Of a DNA stretch of 64,000 bases, positions 35,671-46,097 are shown in pieces. Each line of letters opens with the position of its first letter. The first letter of the stretch is position 1. The DNA comes from Pachypanchax playfairii. Lineage: Eukaryota > Chordata > Actinopteri > Cyprinodontiformes > Aplocheilidae. The translations under genes were made by a program, and so were the position numbers. The stretch spans positions 989,851 to 1,053,850 of the forward strand of contig SSNP01000015.1 of assembly GCA_006937955.1 (NCBI GenBank). Direction: 5' to 3'. The notes beneath the pieces are model-generated. The model made no database searches, was not told the DNA's origin, and saw only the letters and a list, made by a program, of their open reading frames with translations.

Positions 35671-36699
35671 AAAAAAGGGTGGATACTATTGCTAATTTAA
35701 AAAATCTCGAACTCCCCATTTTTCACCCAGAACACTAAAATCAGCAAACTGAAATCTAAATACTAAAATGTAAATGATCAGGGCTGATCGACTATTATGA
35801 TTCTGTAGTTCCACAAAGTAAGAGCCACTAATGCAAAATAACAGTTGATGTGAATAGAGCTGTTATAATTTGACTTTATACACTTAAGATTTTATTTGTT
35901 TTTTTTTTACTGCCTTTTATAGGTATAACTTTTTACATTTATGATGCTGACGTAGCTAAGAATGAATCAATACTGTGGGAGGTTTTTTTTTTTTTTTGTC
36001 ATAGAGGACAAAATTCTTAAACATTTCAAAATAAAATGTATCAAAGACATTCTGCATAGTTACAATGATAGACAAGGTTAAAGCAGATTTTCAGAATTTC
36101 AACCAGCAAATCAAACTTGAATTTATTTTCCAGTATCTCATCGTCCTCCAAAGAACCTTTTTAAAAATCCACCTAAAAAAGCAGATTTATGTTTTCATAA
36201 AACGGTGCATAAGTTCAAAAGCTGAAGGATTAGTTTTCCTTCTCTAAGTCCACTCCCCCCAGTTTTTATACACTTTATAATTTGCCATCATGATCCGTTA
36301 CAAGACCTGCAAAATGAAGTAAAAAGAACTCAGTGTTCTGAGAAAGAAAGTCTGGTTCCTCACAAGCACAATAGGTGGTAAAAAATTGTTTTACTGTAAA
36401 TACTTGTCCATTATTCCAGTTATTAGTTATTAATCTACTGACAATTACAACACACATTTATTAAATGTATTTTGTTTCATAAAATTACCTCCTGAGTAAA
36501 AAAAGAAAACAGGCACTGAAAAATGATGTTTGATATAAATGTTTTTTTTTTATTTAAATTACCTCAATTTTCAACATTTTTTTTTTTTTTTTTTTTATGT
36601 ACTTGGAACTTTTTTACAACCTGCAGCTGCCAAATAAAGCATTATGTTTTGAGCTGAGTCTACAAAACAAAACCTCCCCAAAACTCTGAGCTCTTTCTT

Positions 36700-37590
36700 T
36701 AAACTTCATGGGCGGTTGTTCTTTCAGCTTCAAGCTTTGGTTCTCTACCAGACGCCTGAGAGCCTGAAGATTCAATGCACGAGTTCTTCCTAGAACTGCA
36801 TGGTTACCATGTTACTATCACTTGGGATTACCACATCAATTGCTGCAGCCTTCTGTTTGTCCATGTTTGTCCATCTGGATCTGGAAGTCCCGCCTCCTCT
36901 CTTGGAGGAGAATCGCACCTTGACTGTGGGACCTTCAATCTGCACTTGGCACAGATGTTCCAGCCACATAGTTATTATATGGAATGTTTCAGGGGTAACT
37001 TTACACAGTCTGCATCTTGGGTAGGTCTTTTATTGTTCTTGTGCTGCCATGATTAGCACCTCTGTGCTGTCCTTCAGTCCAGACTTCTTTTACCACTGGT
37101 AGGACCTGCTGATATCAACCACTTCACCTCAGTCTGTCATGAAGGGCCTTATCTTTCCATGATGGTTCCTCCTGCTCCTCCTCTTTGTTGGGTTTCACCT
37201 GTTTGAGACACTTACTTGCAGTTCATCACTGGACGTATTCCAGGATCTTTGTCGTTTCTTCCTGTATAATGATCTCGACACAAGTCTGGGCCTCCCTTCT
37301 TTCAGTGTGTCAGAGTATAAGATTTGAGATGAAACCTTCTGTGTTGTGAGAAGCTTCCTTGTCTTGATATCAGTGACTTGTAGCTCCTTCTTTGGGCAGG
37401 CTGTTGTACCAGAGGGAGGTCTCATAACTGACAGGGACTGTGTGGATGGACTGTACTAGTTTAAATCTCGGAACTACAACCTCTACAACTTGTTTGCATG
37501 TTAAAGTACATGCATGTATCATATGATCCTGCATGTGTGGGCACTCAGTCCCACAAACAAGAGACCTGATCAACAGGAAATTAAAACTGT
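36700..37590 (-). mobile_element. Decayed non-LTR retrotransposon fragment
   Basis: On the minus strand, around 37290-37400, the translation contains VTDIKTRKLLTTQ followed by a SDTLKEGRPRL segment, which resembles the conserved post-RT region (DxKTRKLLTMHG...KEGGRGL) of several fish LINEs. Frames are broken throughout. Confidence 0.5.
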
Positions 37591-38301
37591 CTGATTTTTT
37601 TCACAATATGCCTCATAGATATTTGAACAGCTGATCTCTGATATTAAAACAAAGTATTTAAACACAAAGACAGAAGATACTCAGAGTGAATTAAGATTTT
37701 ACACCAAGTAACATTGTTTGTTCCAGATTATAATATTGTGGTAAATAAAAAAGTTAGTGATAACAGAACTGAAATCAATGTGGGTGTCAATGATGATGAA
37801 TTAACACTGCAAAGGTTGAAGTGAGGAGAAATTATTTACACACAAATATAAAACACATTGAAGCTGAAATTAAAAGTGTATTTACACTGAAAATAAAAGG
37901 GGAATGGAAAATTTTAAAATAAAGTAGGTATTATGATAAGTATCAACAAGAAAGAGAAGTACCCAAAAATGAGTAAAAGAGAAGTAAAATAACATTAAGG
38001 ACTGAAGATTTATAGCAGGAGACTTCAAGTTGTGTGATTTTTAGTTTTATTCAGACTTTTAAGAGTACCGGGGCTCTACAGCTGGATTCTGACAGTCTGA
38101 TTCAAACTCCAATCTACAGGGTGGCAGTAATGCACCTGAAAGTTGTTTAACACTCACCATTAAAGAAGAAGAAGAAGAGCACTCTGATCATTTCAAGGTT
38201 AAAAAAAAAACAACAACTTGGGAGCAACTGTCGGGAGATCTCATGTCAAAGAACTAGAAGAAGGAAACAGCAGACTGTGCTGATCAAGAGTCTGGACTCG
38301 G

Positions 38302-38613
38302 ATGAGTTTGGGGTCTTTATTAGGTGTCTGGAGGTTTTCCATGCCTGAAAACGTCTTCATGAACAGAAAAAACTTACAGAAACTCTGTGAGAAGATGAAG
38401 TTCCATGCGTACAGCTGGGGTCAGCTGGAGAACCTGTCACAGGAGGGTCATGCTGTGGAAGCAGTCACAGTCCAGTTCGTTCAAGACTCCAATCAGAACA
38501 TTTACCAGAATAAGACTCCGGTTTTGGTGAAGAAAATCCTGCTGTTTTTCTTTATTGGTTTCCTCTTGTTCATCTTATGCACACTTTTTTTAGTTCTGCA
38601 AGGATCAGATTAA
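38302..38613 (+). CDS. Unrecognised 103-aa ORF with C-terminal membrane segment
   Basis: Single open frame, ATG 38302 (alternative ATG at 38341 giving MPENVFMNRKNLQ). The product is a ~75-residue hydrophilic region, then KKILLFFFIGFLLFILCTLF near the C-terminus, so it would look tail-anchored or single-pass. A stop in frame lies just upstream (38281). AATAAA at 38848-38853 could end the transcript. In the +1 frame from about 38594 a further 36 codons read as an amphipathic, Glu/Gln-rich helix (ALEVQHRLSEQEAIY) up to TAA 38702-38704, just after a 'cttttttttag'-like site. So either a splice, a frameshift or chance may extend the protein. I do not recognise a family. It could be a decayed retrogene. 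Confidence 0.4.
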   Translation: MSLGSLLGVWRFSMPENVFMNRKNLQKLCEKMKFHAYSWGQLENLSQEGHAVEAVTVQFVQDSNQNIYQNKTPVLVKKILLFFFIGFLLFILCTLFLVLQGSD

Positions 38614-39133
38614 CAGGATTTCAGCCCTGGAGGTGCAGCACCGTCTCAGCGAGCAGGAGGCTATTTATAAAACACAGACTGAGTTACAAGAAGTACAGCT
38701 GTAATAAGCTCAAGATCTCCAACAGGACTTCTAATGTTACAAAAAAAAAACCCAATGCAAATGGAGGGAAAAGCCATTAACTGGATTTGATATCAATTTG
38801 CCTGTAGGGTTAAATAAATATTTGTTAATTTTTTGGATGGATTTGTTAATAAATCACGTATTGTGTCTGTTGTATTTCCACTCCTTCTTTTCACTGTAAA
38901 CATTGATCATATGTTATAACTGTGTATTTTAGATTTTTTGGACAGTGTTAACAGATTAACATTCATAAAACAATCGCAACATGAGCAACTGTTGAAGATG
39001 AAACTGTGTGACAAAATATTTACATGGATCTATTGTAAAAACACTTTTTTATTACGGCGACAGGAAAAAAAACAACCATTAAATACAATAAGAAATTAAA
39101 CTGAGGACTGGAAACTGGATCCGTTTCTTTTCA
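38614..39133. other. Spacer between the 38.3-kb ORF and snrnp35 (convergent 3' ends)
   Basis: AT-rich, with the possible +1-frame extension to 38704, AATAAA on the plus strand at 38848, and AATAAA on the minus strand at 39048-39053. Nothing else seen. Confidence 0.5.
39048..39053 (-). promoter_or_regulatory. Candidate poly(A) signal of snrnp35
   Basis: TTTATT on the plus strand, about 80 nt downstream of the snrnp35 stop, giving a compact 3' UTR. Confidence 0.55.
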
Positions 39134-39775
39134 TCATCTCCGGTCTCTGTGTCTGCGCTCGTCCCTGTGGTCTCTCCTTTCCCTGCTGCCCCAGTCTGCA
39201 TCTCTCTGTCGGTACCGATCCTCCCTTCCTCTCGGTCTGTCCCTGCCTCTGACCTCTTCCGGTCCAGTTCCGATGTTAATGGGTTTACGGAAAGGCCTGT
39301 CCCTGCCGCCGAACCGCAGCTGTCCGGACTCCTTCTTCCCTCCCAGTCCGCCACCGAGACGCCGCGGTACCCATCCCTTAAGGGTCCTCTCCAACTCAAA
39401 GTCCACAAACACTTCGTGCTGGTCCACCAGCAGCTTGTTAGCGTCCCGGCGGGCCCGGGTCACGGACCGCTCCTCTCGGTACTCGATGAAGGCGTATCTT
39501 TTGGAGAAGCCCGTCACGATGTCCCGAACCAGCCGGAGCTGCTTGATGTCTCCGTACTTTGAGAACACTTGGTGAAGCTTATCCTCGGTTGTCTGGGGGT
39601 TCAAGCGGGCCACAAACAGCGTGAGCAGCGGGTCTCCTATCACACCTTTGTTGGGTTTGTAGCGCGCGCACATCGCCCTCCATACCGCACGGTCATGGGG
39701 CTCAACATCCGTACCGTCGATGCTGCCGGCTTTCAGCGGGTTGTACTCTTTCGCTATCGGACACCAGTCAGACAT
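39134..39775 (-). CDS. snrnp35: U11/U12 small nuclear ribonucleoprotein 35 kDa protein (SNRNP35)
   Basis: Component of the minor (U12-type) spliceosome, part of the U11/U12 di-snRNP that recognises U12-type introns. One uninterrupted coding exon of 213 aa, as in other vertebrates where the coding sequence is also intronless. Starts MSDWCPIAKEYNPLKAGS. One RRM at about residues 51-129, with RNP2 LFVARL and RNP1 KRYAFIEY. Then the conserved RTLKGWVPRRLGGGLGGKKE block, and an Arg/Asp/Glu-rich C-terminal tail (RERRDHRDERRHRDRR). Human protein is 246 aa; the shorter length is in the RD/RE tail. CG-rich codon use contrasts with the AT-rich surroundings. Confidence 0.96.
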   Translation of the reverse strand: MSDWCPIAKEYNPLKAGSIDGTDVEPHDRAVWRAMCARYKPNKGVIGDPLLTLFVARLNPQTTEDKLHQVFSKYGDIKQLRLVRDIVTGFSKRYAFIEYREERSVTRARRDANKLLVDQHEVFVDFELERTLKGWVPRRLGGGLGGKKESGQLRFGGRDRPFRKPINIGTGPEEVRGRDRPRGREDRYRQRDADWGSRERRDHRDERRHRDRR

Positions 39776-41637
39776 TTTAACCAGATTAAAGAAGTCCTTA
39801 GGGTTTCAGTTGTAGTTTTCCAGGCGGCAATTCCTCCTACTTCTCCATATGACATGAGTTGGTGAATGAGAGAATCCGGTGAATCAATACAACTTGGTTC
39901 CATCCAGAAAAACAGTCCGTAAGGAAACAAACGCAATAAAGAGGTTCCTAACCCTTCATGGCTGTCCAAAGACATGAAAAATCTTATTAAAATCTGAAAT
40001 GACACATTTACGTATCTGATAAGTAAATAGATTTTGCAATAGCAGTGTTATTTATTTGTGCTCGAGCTCACGTCATGAGTATTGTATTAAATAGTGGAAA
40101 ATGACCAAACACAAGTCAAGGCTTGTGATGTAAACAATGGGAATAAAAAAAAAAAATAATAACACACAAATTAAAAACCCCTGAGGATTAAATTTTTTTT
40201 ATCCAAAATAAAGCATTACAGGGACAGAATCCACTTAGGACAAGGTCAAAACAGGTAGGTTTATTAGTCAACAGGATCTGCAGGTATGTGGGTGACAGGA
40301 GCTGAAAGCAAAACTAACTGGGATAAATAAGGGTCCAGAGAATACATAGAAATGAAAAGCAATAAAAAAATACATCAGAAAATAGATGATGGCAAGGTGG
40401 CAGGGTGGTCACTTTCCAATCAGAAGATCAAGACCTGCTTCCCTCAATGAAACCGACATGTGCAACAGTGTGAAAATAAAGAGCAGGATGTGTAAATAGC
40501 CTGCAGTTATATCAATGCTATCTACATCCACTGACCACTCAAAGCAGGTTCACATAACTTATATTCACCCATTCACTCTAGATTTGAGTGTTAGGGTTCA
40601 ATGTCTTGCCCAAGACACAGTGACATGTGGAGGGAGAAGTCAGGATCTAACTACCAACCTTCTGATTGCTCAGTGATTGTTCTTCCTCCTGAGCTGCAGC
40701 TGCCCCAGTGTGTAAATATACAGATAGTTTAGATACACACAACAGCACAGAAATAAGGGTGTAAACAGGGCCACATTACATGTGAACCTTTAACAAAACA
40801 TGGCAACAGAAACAGCAGACTATGAAAATAGGTTTCAAAATAAAAGCCCAGGGACATCTTTTTATTTACAGATTGTAACCATTTTACAACCCAGAAGAAT
40901 TTAAGGTCCACTAAACCAAGTGACTGACAGACCCATTCAAAAAATGAACATTTGTGATATCATCTTGTTTTGAATGAAAAAAGGATTTATAAACATGAAC
41001 AAAACAGGTGAATCTTAAACAGAATTGTACATTTAGAAATTGGATGCTCTTAATTTTATTCCACTGGCACTTTAACAAATCAGAACTACAGATTATCGAA
41101 AGTGGAAGATTTTTGGTGAATGATTTTCAATTTTAAATTTTGATTCACCTCTGAGATTCTTGTTCTCCAAAAAATACTATATAGAAATGTTATAAAAATA
41201 TTGTTATAGGTTCAATAACTCTTTAATTAAAAATCTCAAATCTTTGAAGTCACATCTACTAAAATTATGAGAAAGATTTGGGAAATTCCCATTACTCACT
41301 TTGAAATGACTAATAATGAAGAATAACTAACAACATTTAACTTCTGTGGCTAGAACAACTGAGACATCTTGAGTTGTATATAAAACAGTCATGACACAAC
41401 AGTCAGTACAAAACAATTATTTAATGATACAGCAAAACCTACAGGCTCAGTTATAACAAAATTATCGGGATGATGTTACTTTCATCTTATGTCTTTAGAA
41501 CAGTAGCTATGAAACAGGTTTGAAAAAAAAAATCAGTTCATTTAAAAATAGAAAGTCTGTAAACTTGATGTGTTTTTATAACAAGATAATGTCTATAAAC
41601 AAACAGCCTGTTCCTGGCTCGTTAGTCTCCGGAGCGT
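39776..41637. other. Spacer between snrnp35 and bud13 with SINE sequence
   Basis: The snrnp35 5' UTR and promoter should be within about 39776-40010. The rest is AT-rich; a reverse-oriented SINE lies at 40480-40712. The bud13 3' UTR occupies the right end. No further gene recognised. Confidence 0.6.
40480..40712 (-). mobile_element. tRNA-derived SINE, reverse orientation
   Basis: Contains 'gaccactcaaagcaggttca', 'tattcacccattcactctag', 'gtcttgcccaagacac', 'gacatgtgg', 'accaaccttctgattgctca' and ends 'cctcctgagctgcagctg'. This is the reverse complement of a known fish SINE layout (tRNA-like head, then 'ttgggcaagac', then 'gaatgggtgaatgtg'). The adjacent 40390-40460 sequence may be a second, partial head. 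Confidence 0.65.
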
Positions 41638-44433
41638 TTACATGTCCTCCACGCTCCATTTATAAGCAGCGTCCTGAACGGCTTTCTTATCAGCAATCCG
41701 CATGTAGCGCTTCTGTTCGAAACCGTTCGACCTGCGAAAAACAAAATGAATAAATACCTTAAATTTTTTGGGTTTGATGCAGCACAGCAAATATTTGTAC
41801 TCTGACCAGGTCAGTGAAATGTAAGAGCCACATTTAACAAAGCAATATACATTTAAAAACTATATGAGGCACAAATTGAAAAGTCAGAACATCTGTTAGT
41901 AAAAGCTTCACCATGTGAAACAAACTGTACCTGTCGACTCCATCCCATCGATAACCTGGCAGAATGTTGAACCGGTTTGGAGGCGGTGGAGGGCCGTTAT
42001 AACGAGGTTTCTCTGGAAATTAAAAGAAGATTATTTGAGTTAAACTAATATTATATGTTAGTAAAGCCTCTGAGGACTTTACCTTGTTCAATGAAAGTAA
42101 AAATACAATCAAACGATGAGGGCAAAAGTTTAAAACCTTGTGCTTTTTTGTTGCGGTCCTTTTTGCGTCTGAGCATCGCCAACATAGGATCTCCTTCCCT
42201 TTCCTGTTCTCTCAACATGCGATCAAGATCCTCGTCATCTCGGTGACGAGCCAGCGGTTTGTCGGCTTCGTGCAGAGCGTCCTCGAGTTTCTGCTGTTGC
42301 ATCTGGCTCTGAGCCAACCTGTGCAAACATTTTGACTTGAATCAGTGAAGATTTTACATATTTGTGTCTTTTCAAGGGTGAGTTTTTGCAGATTTACCCT
42401 TTCCCCCACTGAGCATATTTCTCATCCTTTGCTGCTTTTTCTCGTGCTTTTTTCTTCTGTTCTTCTCTTTCTGAATCCAAATCCCTCCTTTTACCGCTCT
42501 TGTCTCGGAAAACTGTCTGCACATTGCGGGATTCATCTAAACAAAACACAAGAATAAGAGAAAGAAATCAGCTCGATTTTGAGTTCAATTTACGAGTTCA
42601 AACACGAGGAAATAAACAAACAGCAAGTATTCGATGATGTATGTAGCGGATGAGCCTTATGTGTCCTTTAACACGAAGGTATCAAGGATGAAAAAGATGG
42701 ACCAAACCTTCTAAAGGCTGATTTTTTTTTTCTCTACGCCGATTTTCCTCTTGCTCTTTTCTCAAAACATCAATAGAGACAAGTCCTGCTTTTCCACCAG
42801 AAAGCATCCTCGGACCCTGGAATAACAAAGAAGAAGAAATTAAAAAGAAAAACAACATTGAGGAAAAATAAGGCAAAATCCATTCTTTAAGACACACACC
42901 TGTGCTGGTCCAGTTCTACGAGGTGGAGACAAATCCCCATCGGAGTCCCTCCCGCTCCGCGGCCGCCGTCTGGGTGGAGACTGGTCAGAATCTGAACCTT
43001 GTCTAATATTTGAGCGTCTTCTTGGAGGAGATTGATCTGAATCTGAAGCTTCTCGCTTCACAGGCTTTTTTCGTGGGGGTGACTGATCAGAATCTGAATC
43101 ATGCCTTTTCGGAGCCCGTGACCGACGTGGATCTGGTTTACTTGATAATGATGAGCTGGGCTTTGTTCGAGTGGGAGATGAATCTGCAAAACATTTACCT
43201 GTTCAGCCATTTTTCTAAATTGTTATGCAAACAGTATTGTTATTTAAACTGAATGTACACAAGTTCCCAAGATATACAATTATAGAGCAGTTTGACCCAT
43301 TAACATGTTTTATAAATCAATTCACATAGTCAACACTTTTACTTCTCACCTTTACTTTGCTTCCTTGAATGTTCCCTTAGAGACGATACTTCTGGAGAGT
43401 CATGGCGTCCTCTCCTGGGAGGCGACACGTCTGGAGAGTCATGGCGTCCTCTCCTGGGAGGTGACACATCTGGGGAGTCATGGCGTCCTCTCCCTGGAGG
43501 TGACACGTCTGGAGAGTCATGTCTTCTTTTTCTGACAGGAAAATCTTGCCTCTTTCCCTTTGATGACAGGTCTGGTGAGTTGTGCCCAGTTTTGCTAGAT
43601 GTCTCTCTCTCTTCTTCTTTATCTTCATCAGCTACAGAAGTAGACACTAAATAAGAATCTAGTTTTACACAACACTGAAACGTGTTGTGTCCTTCAGCAG
43701 TTACCTCCAATAACTTTCCATCTATTGCTGGTCCTAAAGACCTCCAGCTGTTTCACCTCCTCTGGTCGCTCATCAATAAACTCAGCAATCTAAGTTTAAA
43801 AAAAAAGTGAGTTAATGTGACTTTAGTAATCTAAAGACAAAAGTATTTTTGACATTAACTCATCGATACAACTTTCATTAAATTAAATGTAAGCAAATCA
43901 GTAAAATTCTAAAGTTATACAAGTACACTTACAATTGAACATTTCTTATAAGACAACAAAAACACGCCAGCATCCAACTGTAGTAAATGATATATATATA
44001 TTTTATAATGAACCCATTTGTGACTTAAATGAATGGATTCAAGCGAGTCTGAAAGCTAATGTCAGCTAGCTGCCTGCTCACCACTGGAGCTTCTTCTTCG
44101 TCCTCTTCCACCTCCGTCGGCTCTTTAACCATCTGTCTCCAGTCTATGTCATCGTCTACTATCTTAAGACTTAAACAAAAGAAGGGTAAAGACGATAAAA
44201 TTACCAAATGCAATACAGAACCAATACCGTAAGTAGCTTAAAAGCTAGCACAAAATGAAAGCCTTGAATAAAACGTTCTCATCTACTCACCCTCTCTCAG
44301 GAACCTTTGGCCGTTTCTTTTTTATCTTTCCTTTTGATTTACCTAACCCATCGTCAGCTGATAAATAACGTTTAAGATACTCGGCCTTGGAAAGCTCAGC
44401 TCCCTTGCTTCTGTTTGTAGAGGCCGCCATCAT
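41638..44433 (-). CDS. bud13: BUD13 homolog, complete
   Basis: Subunit of the RES (retention and splicing) complex of the activated spliceosome; nuclear. Exons 5' to 3': 44433-44291, 44169-44082, 43789-43705, 43631-43350, 43183-42900, 42816-42708, 42536-42398, 42318-42137, 42012-41931, 41731-41638. Two adjacent ATG codons (44433 and 44430) open the ORF; from the second it is 494 aa plus stop. N-terminus GAELSKAEYLKRYLSADDG, then IVDDDIDW, and IAEFIDERPEEVKQLE. A disordered middle carries RHDSPDVSPP repeats (exon 4) and SDSDQSPPRRR repeats (exon 5). The conserved C-terminal BUD13 domain has TVFRDKSGKRRD, YAQWGKGLAQSQ, RMLREQEREGDPM, PPPPPNRFNILPGYRWDGVD and ends YKWSVEDM. Shorter than human (619 aa), mainly through fewer repeats. 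Confidence 0.96.
43385..43525. repeat. 39-bp tandem repeat inside bud13 exon 4
   Basis: Three to four units of 'atggcgtcctctcctgggag' plus 'gtgacacgtctggagagtc', each coding (minus strand) the 13-aa unit RHDSPDVSPPRRG. In frame, so copy number may vary without breaking the protein. Similar peptide repeats are known in BUD13 of other vertebrates. Confidence 0.85.
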
Positions 44434-45438
44434 GAATGTTGTCAGAAACTACGGACAGTGCCGAGGACCAAAAATGTCAACAGTCAGGTAGAAACTGATT
44501 CGGCTAAATCGGGAGTCTTAAAAATCCGGTTCTGGGCCTTCAGCTCCTCTGAAGTGGCTCCTTGTATTTTTGACCAAAATCAACATGAAGCTGTCTAATG
44601 ACAGGGAATGGATAATGTTTTTTGGCACTTGAACAAGGAATTTCTGCTACAGAATGACGCTAATGTTAAAAAGAGGTTGTTCTACCTATGAGAACTGAAT
44701 CCAGAACCAGAACTGAACAAAAACAAGCTGACAATTTGACTCTCCTGCTCCTGACCCACCACATATGAACATTTTGATCAAACTGGAGCCAAATGCAGTA
44801 AAAGCAGCAAATAGTTTTGCAAAACATTGGAAAGTTTTCAACAGTTTAAGATATAAAATTTAAAATAATACATACATTCAACCATTTTTATAACAGCTTG
44901 TTCTTCGTGGGAGCTGGTGTTTATCTTCAGCAGCATGAAAAACAATCTAATATTTAAGTTTGCTTTTATATAAACAATTTAAGTCAAGTCTTCTGAGTTG
45001 GTGCAACTGATTCTCTTTTTTGTAGGAGTGAACATGAACGTAAATTTGAGGAAACAATAGGGTGTTATCCAGGGGAAAATGCTTTCTGATGAAAGTAAAT
45101 ATGCAACATAATATTTTTCCAACATGAATTTATGTGTACCATTTCCAATTGGGTCACAGTTCTGTTTTATATAACCAAATAAAGAGAAAATCAGCTTTTG
45201 AGCTTTTTCTTTATTGAAATCCCAGGCTTTATCTTCTTAATGTTTACATGTTTGCTCAGTTTATTAAATCATATATATTGTTCAGTGACAAAACAAAAGG
45301 CCTCATATCTTCAACAATCAAAGTATTTTAATACTGTTTCAATGTTATTATGAGAAGATGACAGAGGAAGAAAAGAAGAAATACTGTTATGTAGATATTT
45401 GGAGACAGAAGAGGAAATGAACTTTCAGCCGTGCGCGT
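44434..45438. other. Spacer between bud13 5' end and thy1 3' end
   Basis: Holds the bud13 5' UTR and promoter (about 44434-44560) and the thy1 3' UTR. TTTATT at 45210-45215 is a candidate minus-strand poly(A) signal for thy1. No other gene seen. Confidence 0.55.
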
Positions 45439-46097
45439 TTACAAAAACTTTAAGTCGAGTGTGCTATGAAGGAAAAACAGCAGACAAGTGATCCAGGACC
45501 AGGAGCTCTTCAAAAACATGCTCACAGCAGAACATTGCAGGAGTTTGTCTGCAGAGGAAAGAAAAGAAAAACATGAACAACTTAAATCTTTTGGAATTCA
45601 TCTAATTTTAACTTTCCTTATTCACTCCTCACCCACCTCTCTCTACAGTGACGCTCTCAACCTGCCCAGATATTTTACACATATAGGTGGTGTTGTGTGG
45701 GAGCTTGTCTCTGTAGCCTGTCAGCGTCATTCTGTAGCCGTGAGGCTCCAACTCCACCACTTGACTTTTGCCTTTGAACTGCATCTCTGATTCGGAACCA
45801 GACACGTTCGTATTAATGAGAGCCTCCTTGGTTCCCACCGACCAGGAGAACTCATAGCTGTTGATTTTGTTGGCTTTGGGTTCGATCCGACAGTCAACTC
45901 TCAGGTCATCGTCATCTTCAACACACACTGAGATCAGCTGGGACTGTGCTGGGATCAGCAGGACTTGGGGGGAGAAACACAAACATCACGTAAAAGCTTA
46001 TAGCCTAGCTAAAGGAAGGAGATATTGATTTTAAGAGATCTCTATTATTTGTACTTTTACCTCCCAGCACTCCACAGACAAACAGAGACTTGAGCAT
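45439..46097 (-). CDS. thy1: Thy-1 membrane glycoprotein (CD90), coding exons
   Basis: GPI-anchored single-Ig surface protein of neurons and lymphoid or stromal cells. Coding exons 5' to 3': 46097-46061, 45963-45637, 45548-45439; 474 nt, 157 aa plus stop, phases 1 and 1. Signal peptide MLKSLFVCGVLGVLLIPAQS, then mature QLISVCVEDDDDLRVDC. The V-like Ig domain has Cys pair members in VDC and TTYMCKI, and N-glycosylation sites in NVSGS and NTTYM. Last exon reads DKLLQCSAVSMFLKSSWSW followed by a hydrophobic tail ending DLKFL, the GPI-attachment signal with Cys as the likely omega residue. Length matches the family (about 160 aa). A non-coding first exon probably lies further right (46.5-46.8 kb) but I cannot place it. 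Confidence 0.93.

Larger units (their letters stand above)
30524..38301. other. Gene-poor region between arhgap42 and the 38.3-kb ORF
   Basis: The first few hundred bases should hold the arhgap42 5' UTR and promoter; CG dinucleotides cluster around 30660-30720 ('cttccggacactcagcgcg'). The rest holds the repeats listed separately (31265-31590, 31845-31931, 33990-34345, 34702-35670, 36700-37590) and long AT-rich stretches with poly-T tracts near 35980 and 36575. I see no host gene. Confidence 0.6.
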
